Source: Streptomyces sp. NBC_00370 (GTDB lineage: Bacteria; Actinomycetota; Actinomycetes; Streptomycetales; Streptomycetaceae). From it: a stretch of DNA of 64,000 nucleotides. How positions within the stretch are numbered: position 1 is the stretch's first letter; each line of letters opens with the position of its first letter. The notes below the pieces were generated by a model. It saw nothing but the letters and a program-made list of their open reading frames with translations. It did no database searches and was not told the origin of the DNA. The stretch lies in assembly GCF_036084755.1 (NCBI RefSeq), contig NZ_CP107968.1, forward strand, positions 3,875,501-3,939,500, in the 5' to 3' direction. Positions 25,254-33,783 of the stretch are shown in pieces. Position numbers and translations under genes: made by a program.

Positions 25254-26264
25254 TCAGACCGTTGCCGCCGCCACAACACCGTCGGGCCGCGTCGCGGCGA
25301 GGGCCGCGTCCGTGTCGGCCATGACCAGATCGGCGTTGATGCGTGCGCCGGCCAGGGCGCCCGCGGCTGCGGAGGCGCCGACCTGGGCCATCGGGTCGGT
25401 GGCGTTGCCGGCCACCCATACGCCTCGTACCTGCGTACCGCCCGCCACCTCGGTGACGAAGTGGCGGCCCATACCGCCCGGCAGGTCCTCCATCGGCAGG
25501 TCAAGCCCGGCCAGGCCCTCCGTACGGGCCCACAGGGTCGTCGCCACCGCGAGCACACTACGGTGCACGATCTCCCCGTCCGTCAGCCGCACGCCCGCGA
25601 TGGTGCCGTCCGCGGCGGACTCGACCGCCGCCACCGGGGTGTCGACCACGCGGATGTCGCGGGCGGCGAAGCGGGCGCGGGTCTCCTCGTCCAGCTCGGT
25701 GCTGTTGGTGAAGTACACCAGGTCGTCGGTCAACTGCCGGAACAACAGCGCGTGATGGACGGAGGCCGGGCCCACGGCCAGGACTCCGATGGGTTCGTCC
25801 CGCACCTCCCAGCCGTGGCAGTACGGGCAGTGCACAACGCCGCGCCCCCAGTGCTGAGCGAGGCCCGGCACGTCGGGCAGTACGTCGCGCAGTCCGGTGG
25901 CGACCAGCAGGCGGCGCGCCCGCAAGGTGGTGCCGTCCGACAGTGTGACCGTGAAGCGCGGGTCGCTGTCTGCTGAGGAATCGGAGACGGCGGAGGGGTC
26001 CGGTAGGGCCGAGGTCACTTCGCCGGTCACCACCTCGGCGCCGTACCCACGCACCTCCTCCCGGCCCCTGCGCAGCAGCTCCCCCGGCGCCACGCCCTCC
26101 AGGCCGAGCAGGCCGTGCACGCCCTCCGCCGGCGCGTTGCGGGGCGTACCGCTGTCGATCACGACGACGGAGCGGCGGGAGCGGGCGAGCATCAGCGCGC
26201 CGTTCAGGCCTGCGGCGCCGCCGCCGATCACCACGGCGTCTACGGTCTCGGTCTTCTCGGGCAT
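25254..26264 (-). CDS. Thioredoxin-reductase-like FAD/NAD(P)-dependent oxidoreductase
   Basis: A 336-residue flavoprotein. The FAD-binding site is VVIGGGAAGLNGALML (GGGAAG at 14-19) and the redox-active pair is HCPYCHGWE (C146, C149). ADGTIAGVRLTDG and the NATDPMAQVGASAAAGALAG motif complete the C-terminal FAD contact. The family includes thioredoxin reductase-like and HlmI/GliT-type disulfide oxidases. Divergent from the XRE-cupin regulator 103 bp away, which likely controls it. GGGAAG is the ribosome-binding site before the ATG. Confidence 0.9.
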   Translation of the reverse strand: MPEKTETVDAVVIGGGAAGLNGALMLARSRRSVVVIDSGTPRNAPAEGVHGLLGLEGVAPGELLRRGREEVRGYGAEVVTGEVTSALPDPSAVSDSSADSDPRFTVTLSDGTTLRARRLLVATGLRDVLPDVPGLAQHWGRGVVHCPYCHGWEVRDEPIGVLAVGPASVHHALLFRQLTDDLVYFTNSTELDEETRARFAARDIRVVDTPVAAVESAADGTIAGVRLTDGEIVHRSVLAVATTLWARTEGLAGLDLPMEDLPGGMGRHFVTEVAGGTQVRGVWVAGNATDPMAQVGASAAAGALAGARINADLVMADTDAALAATRPDGVVAAATV

Positions 26265-26340
26265 GGTCGTACTTCCCTTGCGGTGAGCGGGTCTCCAGCG
26301 GGCCCTGCGCGAGCCCTCGTACGACCACACAAGCACCGTT

Positions 26341-26376
26341 TTGCGTCTGCGGCATAAGGTGTTGCCTATGACGCAA
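26341..26376. promoter_or_regulatory. Inverted repeat across the XRE-cupin start region
   Basis: TTGCGTC (26341-26347) and GACGCAA (26370-26376) are exact inverted copies with 22 bp between, spanning the presumed -10 region (GCATAAGGT) and the start codon. It is a candidate operator between the divergent regulator and oxidoreductase genes. Confidence 0.5.
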
Positions 26377-26994
26377 GACAATGACGATCTCGACAGCCTG
26401 GTACGCAAACGGATCCGCGCTCTGCGCGTGGCGCAGGGCTGGTCACTGGACGAGCTGGCCACCCGCGCCCGGCTCAGCGCGTCCACCCTCAGCCGGATCG
26501 AGAACGGTCAGCGGCGCCTCGCCGTCGACCAGCTCGTCACCCTCGCCCGCGCCCTGGACACCACACTGGACCAGCTGGTCGAGACGGGCGCCGACGACGT
26601 CATCTCCAGCCCCGTGATCGACGCCGCCCACCAGATGATGCGGTGGTCCGTCCGGGCCGATCCCGGCATGACCGTCCTGCGCAGGCGGATGACGGGGCCG
26701 GCGCCTGACAACCCGTCAAGTATGCGCGCCCACCCCGGCCGTGAGTGGTTCGTCGTCCTCTCCGGCACCGCCGACCTGCTGCTGGGCAACCGGCGTTTCC
26801 GGGTGGAGACCAACCAGGCCGCCGAGTTCCCCACGATGCTCCCGCACGCGATGGGGGCGGTGGGCGGGCCGTGCGAAATCCTCGGCATCTTCGACCGCGA
26901 CGCCCGGCGCGGTCACCAACGGGACGACGCCGACGGTACCGGCCCTGGCGGTACCGGCCGCGCCGGGCCCGCCGCCCCCGGGGACGCGGCGTAA
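26368..26994 (+). CDS. XRE-cupin transcriptional regulator
   Basis: A 208-residue regulator. Residues 12-68 form an HTH (VRKRIRALRVAQGWSLDELA, TRARLSASTLSRIENGQRR), and residues 90-185 a cupin_2 sensor domain (HPGREWFVVLSGTADLLLGNRRFRV, EFPTMLPHAMGAVG). The tail is a Gly/Ala/Pro/Asp-rich disordered stretch. The ATG at 26368 begins the family start MTQDNDDL. Divergent from the thioredoxin-reductase-like gene, its most likely target. Confidence 0.9.
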   Translation: MTQDNDDLDSLVRKRIRALRVAQGWSLDELATRARLSASTLSRIENGQRRLAVDQLVTLARALDTTLDQLVETGADDVISSPVIDAAHQMMRWSVRADPGMTVLRRRMTGPAPDNPSSMRAHPGREWFVVLSGTADLLLGNRRFRVETNQAAEFPTMLPHAMGAVGGPCEILGIFDRDARRGHQRDDADGTGPGGTGRAGPAAPGDAA

Positions 26995-27024
26995 CGCGAA
27001 GCCTGCAGTCCCCAGGGGGCGGCG

Positions 27025-27240
27025 TTACACGCCGGGGCGCGTGTTCACGGACCACATGTGCGCGCACCGCGGGCACTGGAGGTGGACGACCGGGCCGCTG
27101 TTGGAGATCAGGTAGCGCCAGTGCTCGCCGCAGTTGCGGCGGTCGGCGCAGACCGCGCAATGACGGGCGTCGTCGCAGACGGGGCAGGCAAGCCAGGCGC
27201 GCCGCGAGGAGTCCGCCCTTGGGTCAATGGGCAGCCGCAC
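27025..27240 (-). CDS. Small zinc-ribbon-like hypothetical protein
   Basis: A 71-residue protein with three Cys pairs, CPVC (19-22), CAVC (28-31) and CPRC, plus a CGEHW motif. It looks like a small zinc-ribbon or rubredoxin-like structural protein. The ATG lies inside the 3' end of the upstream DUF6400-like gene (17 bp overlap), implying co-translation. Function unknown. Confidence 0.7.
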   Translation of the reverse strand: MRLPIDPRADSSRRAWLACPVCDDARHCAVCADRRNCGEHWRYLISNSGPVVHLQCPRCAHMWSVNTRPGV

Positions 27241-27535
27241 GGCCCGGCCCCTCCCCCGACTCCGGCCCCGGCCCCTCCCCCGACTCCGGTCCCGACTCCG
27301 GTTCCGGCCTCGGCCCGGGCAGGACGCCGGCCGCCACGAGCATGTCGTAGGTGCGCTGCTGTTCGGCGTCCAGGCCCGAGTAGAGCAGGGCGTACGCCTC
27401 GTCCTCGCCCTGGAGGGCGGCCACCGGGTCCCAGTCGGGCCCGAGCGCGGCCACGACCTCGGTCCGTCGCCGGGCTTCCTCGAAGGTGAGGTCGATCGAG
27501 AAGGGTATGAGCTCGGCGGGGTTGTCCTCGTTCAT
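27224..27535 (-). CDS. DUF6400-like small protein
   Basis: A 103-residue protein. The body (PFSIDLTFEEARRRTEVVAALG, WDPVAALQGEDEAYALLYSGLDAEQQRTYD) matches a small helical family seen in Streptomyces as DUF6400. The last 30 residues are repeats of PESGEGPG encoded by short tandem DNA repeats. Precedes and overlaps the zinc-ribbon gene. Confidence 0.78.
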   Translation of the reverse strand: MNEDNPAELIPFSIDLTFEEARRRTEVVAALGPDWDPVAALQGEDEAYALLYSGLDAEQQRTYDMLVAAGVLPGPRPEPESGPESGEGPGPESGEGPGRAAAH

Positions 27536-27771
27536 GTGCAGACTTCCGACGTGCTGGGTGGGTCCACACCATCTCTACCAGGCACAACAGGCAGAGGGAA
27601 GGGTGCCCTAAGTTGCCGGGGCGCGCGGTCGGGCGACGGGCGGGGCCGGACGGTGGCACTCCGTCCTCGGATCGGCGGACGGGCGTGGCCCGTTACCGGC
27701 CGCCGGGCCTCCGGGCCGCGGCCCCGCACCCGTACGCCGCTGTGACGCACCTCATGGACCGCCTCACAGCG

Positions 27772-27790
27772 CACCGGCTGTCAGCCGGTG
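27772..27790 (-). terminator. Stem-loop at the helR stop codon
   Basis: CACCGGCT and AGCCGGTG pair over 8 bp with a three-base loop, overlapping the helR stop codon region. Confidence 0.55.
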
Positions 27791-30027
27791 GTGAGGATGA
27801 CCAGCTGCTGCGTGGCCCGGGTCATCGCCACGTACCGGTCGACCGCCCCCTCGATGCCCTCGCCGAACTTCTCCGGGTCCACCAGCACCACCAGGTCGAA
27901 CTCCAGCCCCTTCGACAGCGCGGGAGTCAGCGACCTGACGCGGCTCGTCGCCCGGAACGTGGGATCGCCGATCACGCAGGCGATCCCTTCGTCGTGCGCG
28001 GCGAGCCACGTGTCGAGGATCGCGGACAGGTCCGACGCCGGGCCGTGGACGACGGGGAGGTCGCTGGTACGGATCGACGTCGGCACGTTCGCGTCCGGGA
28101 GCACCGCGCGGATGACCGGCTCGGCCTCCGCCATGATCCCTTCCGGTGTGCGGTAGTTGACGCTCAGCGTGGCCAGGTTGATCCGGTCGAACCCGACCCG
28201 CTCCAGCCTTTCCTGCCACGACTCGGTGAACCCGTGCCTGGCCTGCGCGCGGTCGCCGACGATGGTGAAGCTGCGGGACGGGCAGCGGAGCAGCAGCATC
28301 TGCCACTGCGCGTCGGTCAGTTCCTGCGCCTCGTCCACGACGATGTGCGCGAACGGGCCTGCCAGCAGGTCGGGTTCGATCGTGGCCGTCGCGGCCTCGT
28401 CGACCAGGGCGCTCTGGATGTCCGCGCCGCTCAGCATCGTCATGACGCCTTCGCCGTCGTCCTGGGCGGCGAGCAGGGAGTCGACGACCTTGTCCATCTG
28501 CTCCCGCTCGGCCGCGACAGAGGCTTTGTGCCGACGGTTACGTCGCGAGGCCTCCGGGTCGCCGAGCCGCTGCCGCGCCGCGTCCAGGAGCGGCAGGTCG
28601 GAGACCGTCCAGGCCTGGGCGTCCGCGCGCTGCAGCTGCCGTACCTCGTCGGGGTTCAGCCACGGCGCGCACTTGCGCAGATAGGCGGGTACGGTCCACA
28701 GGTCGCCGACGAGGTCGGCCGCTTCGAGCAGCGGCCAGGCGCGGTTGAAGGCGGTGAGCAGCTCCCTGTTCTGCCGCAGCGACTTGCGCAGCAGGGCCTC
28801 GGAGGCGTCGCCTTCGTGCTTGTCCACCAGGATCGTGAGCAGTTCTTCCCAGACCTGCTCGCGCGCCTCGTTGTGCGGGGTGCCGGGCTCCGCCGCCTCG
28901 AAAGCGGCGTCCCAGTCGTCGGCGCTCAGCGGGATGTCGGACCAGTGGGTCGTGACGTTCATGCCCTTGGCGGGCGGCTCCTCGTAGAACGCGACGGCCG
29001 GCTCGATCGCCCGCACCAGCCTCGCCGACGACTTCAGCAGCGCCACGCCCGGATCGGTCTCGTCCTTGGCCGCCGCGCCCTCGGCGACGAGGTCCCGCAG
29101 GGTGCAGGTCTGCACGCCCTCCTCGCCGAGGCTGGGCAGTACGTCGGCGACGTACCCCAGATACGGCTGGTGCGGGCCGACGAACAGCACGCCGCCCTTG
29201 CGGTGGCCGAGGCGGGGGTCGGAGTAGAGGAGGTACGCGGAGCGGTGCAGGGCGACGACGGTCTTCCCCGTACCGGGACCGCCGTCGACGACGAGCGCGC
29301 CACGCGATCCGGCGCGGATGATGGCGTCCTGGTCGGCCTGGATCGTGCCGAGCACGTCCCGCATCCGCGAGGAGCGGTTGCTGCCGAGGCTGGCGATGAA
29401 GGCGGACTGGTCGTCGAGGGCGGCGTGCGCGGCGAACTCGTCCGCGGTGAAGACCTCGTCCCAGTAGTCGCTGATCCGCCCGCGCGTCCAGCGGTACCTG
29501 CGGCGGCTCGCCAGGCCCATCGGGTTGGCGTGGGTGGCGCCGAAGAACGGCTCGACGGCCGGGGAACGCCAGTCGAGCAGCAGCCGCCGTCCGGTGCTGT
29601 CCGTGAGGCCGAGCCGTCCGACGTACACGGGCTCGGGACCGTCGCTCTCAGTTTCGGTGCCGGTGCCGGTGCCGGTGCCGGTGCCGCTGTCGCCGTCGGT
29701 CTCCGTGCCTGTGCCGGTGACGCCCTCCGTCTCAGCGTCGGCCGCGCTGACCATGTGCCCCAGGCACAGGTCCAGGCCGAAGCGGCGCAGCGCGCGCAGC
29801 CGGGCGGTCAGCCGGTGAACCTCCGTGTCCCGGTCCATCGCCTGCCGGCCGATGCCACCGGGTCCCTTGCGCGCGGCGTCGAGCTGGCCGGTCAGCTCGT
29901 CGATCGTCTGCTGGAGCGACCGGGCGATGGCGGCGAAATGCTGCTCGTCGCGGGCGATCTGCGCCGGGGCAGCCTTGGCGGAAAGCCGCTCGGGAAGGTC
30001 GAACGCGCTGGTGGACGGGGGGTTCAC
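27781..30027 (-). CDS. helR: HelR-type RNA polymerase-recycling helicase (rifamycin tolerance candidate)
   Basis: A 748-residue HelD/UvrD-like protein. Residues 26-85 form the N-terminal helical arm that enters the RNA polymerase secondary channel. GGPGTGKT (249-256) is Walker A, VVDEAQELTDAQW is motif II, IVGDRAQARHG motif III, and the C-terminal AMTRATQQLVIL motif VI. Actinobacterial HelR pulls rifamycin-bound RNA polymerase off DNA and displaces the drug. Assignment to HelR rather than generic HelD rests on the rifamycin-associated-element palindrome at 30178-30200 upstream. Residues 104-128 are a Gly-Thr repeat from GGTGCC hexanucleotides. GTG start with GGAG 8 bp upstream. Confidence 0.9.
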   Translation of the reverse strand: MNPPSTSAFDLPERLSAKAAPAQIARDEQHFAAIARSLQQTIDELTGQLDAARKGPGGIGRQAMDRDTEVHRLTARLRALRRFGLDLCLGHMVSAADAETEGVTGTGTETDGDSGTGTGTGTGTETESDGPEPVYVGRLGLTDSTGRRLLLDWRSPAVEPFFGATHANPMGLASRRRYRWTRGRISDYWDEVFTADEFAAHAALDDQSAFIASLGSNRSSRMRDVLGTIQADQDAIIRAGSRGALVVDGGPGTGKTVVALHRSAYLLYSDPRLGHRKGGVLFVGPHQPYLGYVADVLPSLGEEGVQTCTLRDLVAEGAAAKDETDPGVALLKSSARLVRAIEPAVAFYEEPPAKGMNVTTHWSDIPLSADDWDAAFEAAEPGTPHNEAREQVWEELLTILVDKHEGDASEALLRKSLRQNRELLTAFNRAWPLLEAADLVGDLWTVPAYLRKCAPWLNPDEVRQLQRADAQAWTVSDLPLLDAARQRLGDPEASRRNRRHKASVAAEREQMDKVVDSLLAAQDDGEGVMTMLSGADIQSALVDEAATATIEPDLLAGPFAHIVVDEAQELTDAQWQMLLLRCPSRSFTIVGDRAQARHGFTESWQERLERVGFDRINLATLSVNYRTPEGIMAEAEPVIRAVLPDANVPTSIRTSDLPVVHGPASDLSAILDTWLAAHDEGIACVIGDPTFRATSRVRSLTPALSKGLEFDLVVLVDPEKFGEGIEGAVDRYVAMTRATQQLVILTTG
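29656..29690 (-). repeat. GGTGCC hexanucleotide repeats within helR
   Basis: Five or more consecutive GGTGCC (plus strand) units encode alternating Gly-Thr in the linker after the N-terminal arm. In-frame length variation is expected. Confidence 0.8.
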
Positions 30028-30177
30028 TGGTCAGCTCCGATCTGAGGCCGCTTGCGGGTTGGTGCGGGCAGCAAGGCGTACGGCCTGACGTGCAGGGTTT
30101 CAGGGTCTCGCGGATTGGCCGACTGTTCGACCACGGGCGCGCAGACCCGGCCCGGACGCACGATTCTGCGGCACGAC

Positions 30178-30200
30178 GGGGGCCTTGCCGCAAGGCCCCC
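30178..30200 (-). promoter_or_regulatory. Rifamycin-associated element (RAE) upstream of helR
   Basis: A perfect palindrome with 11-base arms GGGGGCCTTGC and GCAAGGCCCCC around one central base. This matches from memory the RAE inverted repeat reported upstream of rifamycin-inactivating genes and helR in actinobacteria, which mediates rifamycin-inducible expression. It lies about 150 bp upstream of the helR GTG. Confidence 0.85.
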
Positions 30201-30263
30201 TGTGCGCTATACGTTGAGACTGGCGAGGAGTGGATACACCTCCTTATTTCTGATCGCCAGAAG

Positions 30264-30319
30264 ACCGCGGGTACGGGACCGCGGGTACGGGACCGCGGCT
30301 ACGGGACCGCAGGTACGGG
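30264..30319. repeat. Four 14-bp tandem repeats
   Basis: Four uninterrupted units of ACCGCGGGTACGGG, with single substitutions in units three and four. Located between the helR RAE and the neighbouring gene. Confidence 0.9.
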
Positions 30320-30430
30320 ATCAGTTGATCGCCACACGGCTCCGGATCTGAACGCGTCAGGTCAGCCGTGTGCCATCGAGGTCATCGCTGTACGAGGACG
30401 TACTGGCCGGCCGCCGACGGTATTGACCGG

Positions 30431-31192
30431 CTACTCCTCGGGCTCCCAGGCGATCAGCCGCTCGAACACCTGCTGGTCGCCCTTGATCTGCAGGTCGCTC
30501 AGCGTGAGGCGGCCCCAGACGAAGAGGAGCAGCTGCTCGGCCGTGCCCGTGGCCGAAGCGGAGGCGGGCGCGGCGTCGTCCGTGAGGGGTGCGGGCCAGG
30601 CGCCGGTACCGTCCAACGTGAGGAGCCAGGAGCGGCCCTCGGTGGCGTGGTAGTGGATGGTGGCGGACTCGTGCGGCCAGGCCGCCGGGGTGGAGTTGCA
30701 GGTGTCGAGAAACTCGGCCACGCCGTCGATCGCGACGTCCGCCGGCATCGGCTGCACGGCGCCTGCGGTGAGCTGGGCGTCGTAGGTGTGCACCAGCACC
30801 TCGTGCACCCGGCGCCGGGCGACGCCCCAGCCATTCGCCGGCGACACGCCGGCGCGCCACCACGCCCAGCACTCGCGCTCCGGGCCGGCCTCACGCAGCG
30901 CACTCAGCAGCAGCTCGTTCGACTCGGCGTACCAGGCCAGCAGCGCCTTGAGCTCGCGCGGCGCCGCCGCGGCATCCTTGGCCGGCGGAGCCTCGGCCGG
31001 GCCCGCGGCGACAACCGCGGCCCACCAGCGCTGGCCCGTACCCAGGTGCTGCACCAGATCGAACAACGTCCATCCGGGGCAAGACGGCACCGGCGCGTCA
31101 AGGCTGGGCGCGGCGGCAACCGCACTCCGGAACGCGGCCGACCGCTCGTCGATGAGTCGCAGCAGGGCGGAAAACTCAAGGCTCTCTGTCAC
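30431..31192 (-). CDS. Maleylpyruvate isomerase-family mycothiol-dependent enzyme
   Basis: A 253-residue protein. The N-terminal DinB-like four-helix domain carries VPSCPGWTLFDLVQHLG, with the metal-ligand His, and WWRAGVSPANGWGVARRRVHEVLVHTYDAQLTAG, the second His pair. The C-terminal ~90 residues match the SCP2-like domain of mycothiol-dependent isomerases. Such enzymes use mycothiol, whose synthesis begins with MshA in this window, for S-conjugation or isomerisation. Substrate unknown. It is upstream of helR on the same strand, but a 400-bp gap and the RAE suggest separate transcription. Confidence 0.88.
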   Translation of the reverse strand: MTESLEFSALLRLIDERSAAFRSAVAAAPSLDAPVPSCPGWTLFDLVQHLGTGQRWWAAVVAAGPAEAPPAKDAAAAPRELKALLAWYAESNELLLSALREAGPERECWAWWRAGVSPANGWGVARRRVHEVLVHTYDAQLTAGAVQPMPADVAIDGVAEFLDTCNSTPAAWPHESATIHYHATEGRSWLLTLDGTGAWPAPLTDDAAPASASATGTAEQLLLFVWGRLTLSDLQIKGDQQVFERLIAWEPEE

Positions 31193-31322
31193 ATCGCTTG
31201 CCTATCACCCAGCTCAGCCGACCGCACCCTATTTCCAGGCCGTCAGCTGCGGGAGTGAGAGCACCTGACGGACAGCCTGGGCGTCGTCATATCCCCTTCC
31301 TGGCCAGCTCGTTGAACGAGTC

Positions 31323-31500
31323 ATGGGGAAGGGGAACGGTCCTCCGTGGATGGTGCCGGATGCCCTGTGGGGGCGGATCGAGCCGTTGCTGCCGACCGCG
31401 GGACTGGCACGAGGCCGGGGTGCGGGCCCAGTTGCTGCCCCTGCTCGACGTGATCCCGCCGCCCGGCGCACCCACCGCTCCGGCCTACCTGGCGAGTTGG
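31323..31500 (+). pseudogene. Remnant of an IS5-family transposase
   Basis: The frame from 31323 reads PPWMVPDALWGRIEPLLPT, the characteristic N-terminus of IS5/IS4-like transposases. After about 31403 the match moves to another frame as RDWHEAGVRAQLLPLL, which resembles a later part of the same protein, and then ends. The intervening transposase body and the catalytic core are missing. A TCCCCTTCC/GGAAGGGG pair flanks the start. A decayed insertion sequence in the gap before the sigma-factor gene. Confidence 0.65.
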
Positions 31501-32366
31501 GACGGTGCGTCCAGACGCGTCAGCTTCTGCGGGTTGCGCACCACGTAGATCCGGGTGATCCGGCCGTCCTCCACCTCCAGGCTCACCGCCGACGGCTCAC
31601 CGTCGAACTCGATACGGCCCGCGGGCGCGCCGTTGAGCCATACCGGTGTCGTGTCGAACCCCGACACCACCTGGTTGGCGCGGGCCAGCAACTCCGCGAC
31701 GGAATCGGCTCCGTTGATCGGGACCAGGGCAGCCAGCACCTGTCCCCCACCGTCGGCGATCATGACCACGTCCGGCGCCAGGACCTCCATCAGCAGGTCC
31801 AACTGCCCGGTCCGCAGGGCGAGCAGGAACCGGCCCACCACCGCCTGCTGTTCGGACCGGCTCACCCGCACCCGTGGCCGCCGCGCCGCGACATGCTCGC
31901 GTGCGCGTCGCGCGACCTGTCGTACCGTCGCCGCCGACTTGCCCGTGGCCGCGGCGATTTCGCCGTACGGCAGCTCGAAGACCTCGCGGAGCACGAACAC
32001 CGCGCGCTCGGTCGGCCCCAGCGTCTCCAGCACGGTCAGCATCGCGATCGACACGCTCTCCGCGAGTTCCACGTCCTCCGCGACGTCGGGGCTGGTCAGC
32101 AGCGGCTCCGGCAGCCACTCCCCGACGTACTCCTCCCGGCTGCGGGACAACGTCCGCAGCCGGTTGAGCGCTTGGCGGGTGACGACCCGCACGAGGTACG
32201 CGCGCGGGTCGCGCACCTGCGTGTGGTCGACGTCGGCCCAGCGCAGCCAGGACTCCTGGAGTACGTCCTCGGCGTCGGCCGCCGAGCCGAGCATCTCGTA
32301 GGCGACCGTGAACAGCAGGCTGCGATGGGTGACGAACGGGTCGTCGCGGGCGGGGTCGTCCGTCAT
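31485..32366 (-). CDS. ECF41-type RNA polymerase sigma factor with SnoaL-like C-terminal domain
   Basis: A 293-residue extracytoplasmic-function sigma factor. Sigma region 2 is at 10-75 (DAEDVLQESWLRWADVD), region 4 at about 105-160 (YGEIAAATGKSAATVRQVARRARE), and a SnoaL-like domain from 170. The group hallmarks WLPEP (84-88, in the linker), DGGGQV (205-210) and NPQKL (278-282) are present. In ECF41 the fused C-terminal domain replaces an anti-sigma factor. The start overlaps the decarboxylase stop (ATGA), forming the conserved operon with a carboxymuconolactone decarboxylase. Confidence 0.92.
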   Translation of the reverse strand: MTDDPARDDPFVTHRSLLFTVAYEMLGSAADAEDVLQESWLRWADVDHTQVRDPRAYLVRVVTRQALNRLRTLSRSREEYVGEWLPEPLLTSPDVAEDVELAESVSIAMLTVLETLGPTERAVFVLREVFELPYGEIAAATGKSAATVRQVARRAREHVAARRPRVRVSRSEQQAVVGRFLLALRTGQLDLLMEVLAPDVVMIADGGGQVLAALVPINGADSVAELLARANQVVSGFDTTPVWLNGAPAGRIEFDGEPSAVSLEVEDGRITRIYVVRNPQKLTRLDAPSQLAR

Positions 32367-33013
32367 GCCGGTCGTGCCTGTCGTGCCTGTCGTGCCTCTG
32401 ACGCCACGCCGGAGGTCCCCGCCCCCGCTGTCCCCGCACCGGCCGTCCCCGCACCGGCCGTCCCGGGCCGTGCCGCCAGCGGGATCTCGCACGCCTCGGA
32501 GAAGCCCTGCGACGTGATCCCGAGCGTCGCGTTGCTCCTGGTCGTGAAGTTGGCGAAGGCGACGGCCACGGTCAGCTCGACCAGCGCCGCAGGGCCGAGC
32601 CGGTCGAGCAGCCGCGCCGACAGCTCGTCCGTGACGGCCGGCGGTGTCTGCGTCATGCCCTCGGCGTACTCCAGTACGTCCCGCTCCAGCTCCGTGAACA
32701 CGTCCGACTGCCGCCAGCGCGGCACTTGGCTCGCCTTCGCCAGGTCCAGATTCTGGTGCTGCGCAAGGAAGTAGTTGATGTCGAGGCACCAACTGCAGCC
32801 GACCTGCGCGGCGACGGCCATGTGCGCGAACGTCTTGAGGCTGTCGTCCGCCACGTCCCACTCACCCACCTTGCCCCCCATCTGCTGGGCCGCCTCAGCG
32901 ACTTTGGGGTTGTGCCACATCACCGCGACCGGCTCGGGCACGACGCCGAGCTGCTTGACCAAGCTCTCCTCGAACTCGGCGGGAAGCTCGGCCTTCGGAA
33001 CGCGTAGCGCCAT
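32363..33013 (-). CDS. Carboxymuconolactone decarboxylase family protein (ECF41 partner)
   Basis: A 216-residue protein with the AhpD/CMD fold. The catalytic-type motif GCSWCLDINYFLAQH (C73, C76, H86) is intact. The C-terminal 35 residues are Gly/Thr/Ala repeats and RQA repeats encoded by 15- and 9-bp tandem DNA units, unlike family members, and run into the sigma-factor start codon. CMD, oxidoreductase or epimerase genes are the standard target of ECF41 sigma factors. The ECF41-like promoter upstream implies autoregulation of the operon. Confidence 0.9.
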   Translation of the reverse strand: MALRVPKAELPAEFEESLVKQLGVVPEPVAVMWHNPKVAEAAQQMGGKVGEWDVADDSLKTFAHMAVAAQVGCSWCLDINYFLAQHQNLDLAKASQVPRWRQSDVFTELERDVLEYAEGMTQTPPAVTDELSARLLDRLGPAALVELTVAVAFANFTTRSNATLGITSQGFSEACEIPLAARPGTAGAGTAGAGTAGAGTSGVASEARQARQARPA

Positions 33014-33083
33014 GGTGTCCTCCTCGGACGTCTGTCTGCCGCTGCCTGTGCGGCTGTGCGACTGTGCGACTGTGCGGCATGAA

Positions 33084-33110
33084 GACACCGCCGAGGCCGG
33101 GAGTGTGACA
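33084..33110 (-). promoter_or_regulatory. ECF41-like promoter of the decarboxylase-sigma operon
   Basis: On the minus strand TGTCACA (33110-33104) is followed after 16 bp by TGTC (33087-33084), about 70 bp upstream of the decarboxylase start. The published ECF41 consensus is TGTCACA-N-CGTC, so the -35 matches fully and the -10 at three of four bases. Confidence 0.75.
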
Positions 33111-33143
33111 CCGGCCGCGCCGCCACGCGCTTGGCGTTACTCC

Positions 33144-33737
33144 TCACTCCTCGCGTACGAACCCCGCGACGACCGAGACAACGACCTTGCGGACCTCCTC
33201 CGCGTCCGGCGGCGCACCCACCCGTCCCGCGAACAGCAGATGCCCGGTGCCGATCAGGGTGAGCGCGAGCGTGTCGACGTCGGCGTCGGCCGCGATCCGG
33301 CCCGCCGCGCGCTCGGCGGTGAGGTACGAGGCGAACACGGCGCCCGCCTCGGTCAGTACGGGGATGCCGACCGGCGTGGTCGCGCGCAGCCGGGCCCGTA
33401 GCTCGTCGCGGGACGTGACGAGGCCGAGGATCGCCAGGGCGACCGAAGCGAAGAGGTCGGTCAGGGCACCGGCGAGGTTGTCGACGACGGTGCCCTGGCC
33501 CGTCAACTCACGAAGCGCTGCCGCCTGTTGGTCGAGGCGGCCGATACGGTCCAGGACGAGTTCGGCGAGGAAGGTGTCGAAGTCGGCGAAGTGCCGGTGC
33601 AGTACGCCCTTGGCGCAGCCGGCCTCCGTGGTGACCGCGCGGCTGGTCAGCGCGTTGGGCCCGTCGCGCAGCAGGACGCGCTCCGCGGCGTCGAAAAGCT
33701 GCTCGCGTACGTCACGAATGGCCACCCCTGTGGGCAC
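33144..33737 (-). CDS. TetR-family repressor
   Basis: A 197-residue regulator with an N-terminal TetR HTH (REQLFDAAERVLLRDGPNALTS, RAVTTEAGCAKGVLHRHFADFDTFLAEL) and a helical ligand domain of TetR_C type. The GTG at 33737 follows a GAAGGAACGAGG sequence; an upstream GTG at 33791 lies inside an operator and is less likely. Divergent from the methyltransferase gene, with two operators between them. Confidence 0.88.
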   Translation of the reverse strand: MPTGVAIRDVREQLFDAAERVLLRDGPNALTSRAVTTEAGCAKGVLHRHFADFDTFLAELVLDRIGRLDQQAAALRELTGQGTVVDNLAGALTDLFASVALAILGLVTSRDELRARLRATTPVGIPVLTEAGAVFASYLTAERAAGRIAADADVDTLALTLIGTGHLLFAGRVGAPPDAEEVRKVVVSVVAGFVREE

Positions 33738-33783
33738 CGTGCGATCCCTCGTTCCTTCGGTCCTCGGCTGCCCTCGTTGACGA

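Larger units (their letters stand above)
30028..30430. other. Intergenic region upstream of helR
   Basis: 403 bp containing the RAE palindrome (30178-30200) and four 14-bp tandem repeats (30264-30319). No gene is seen. Confidence 0.6.
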
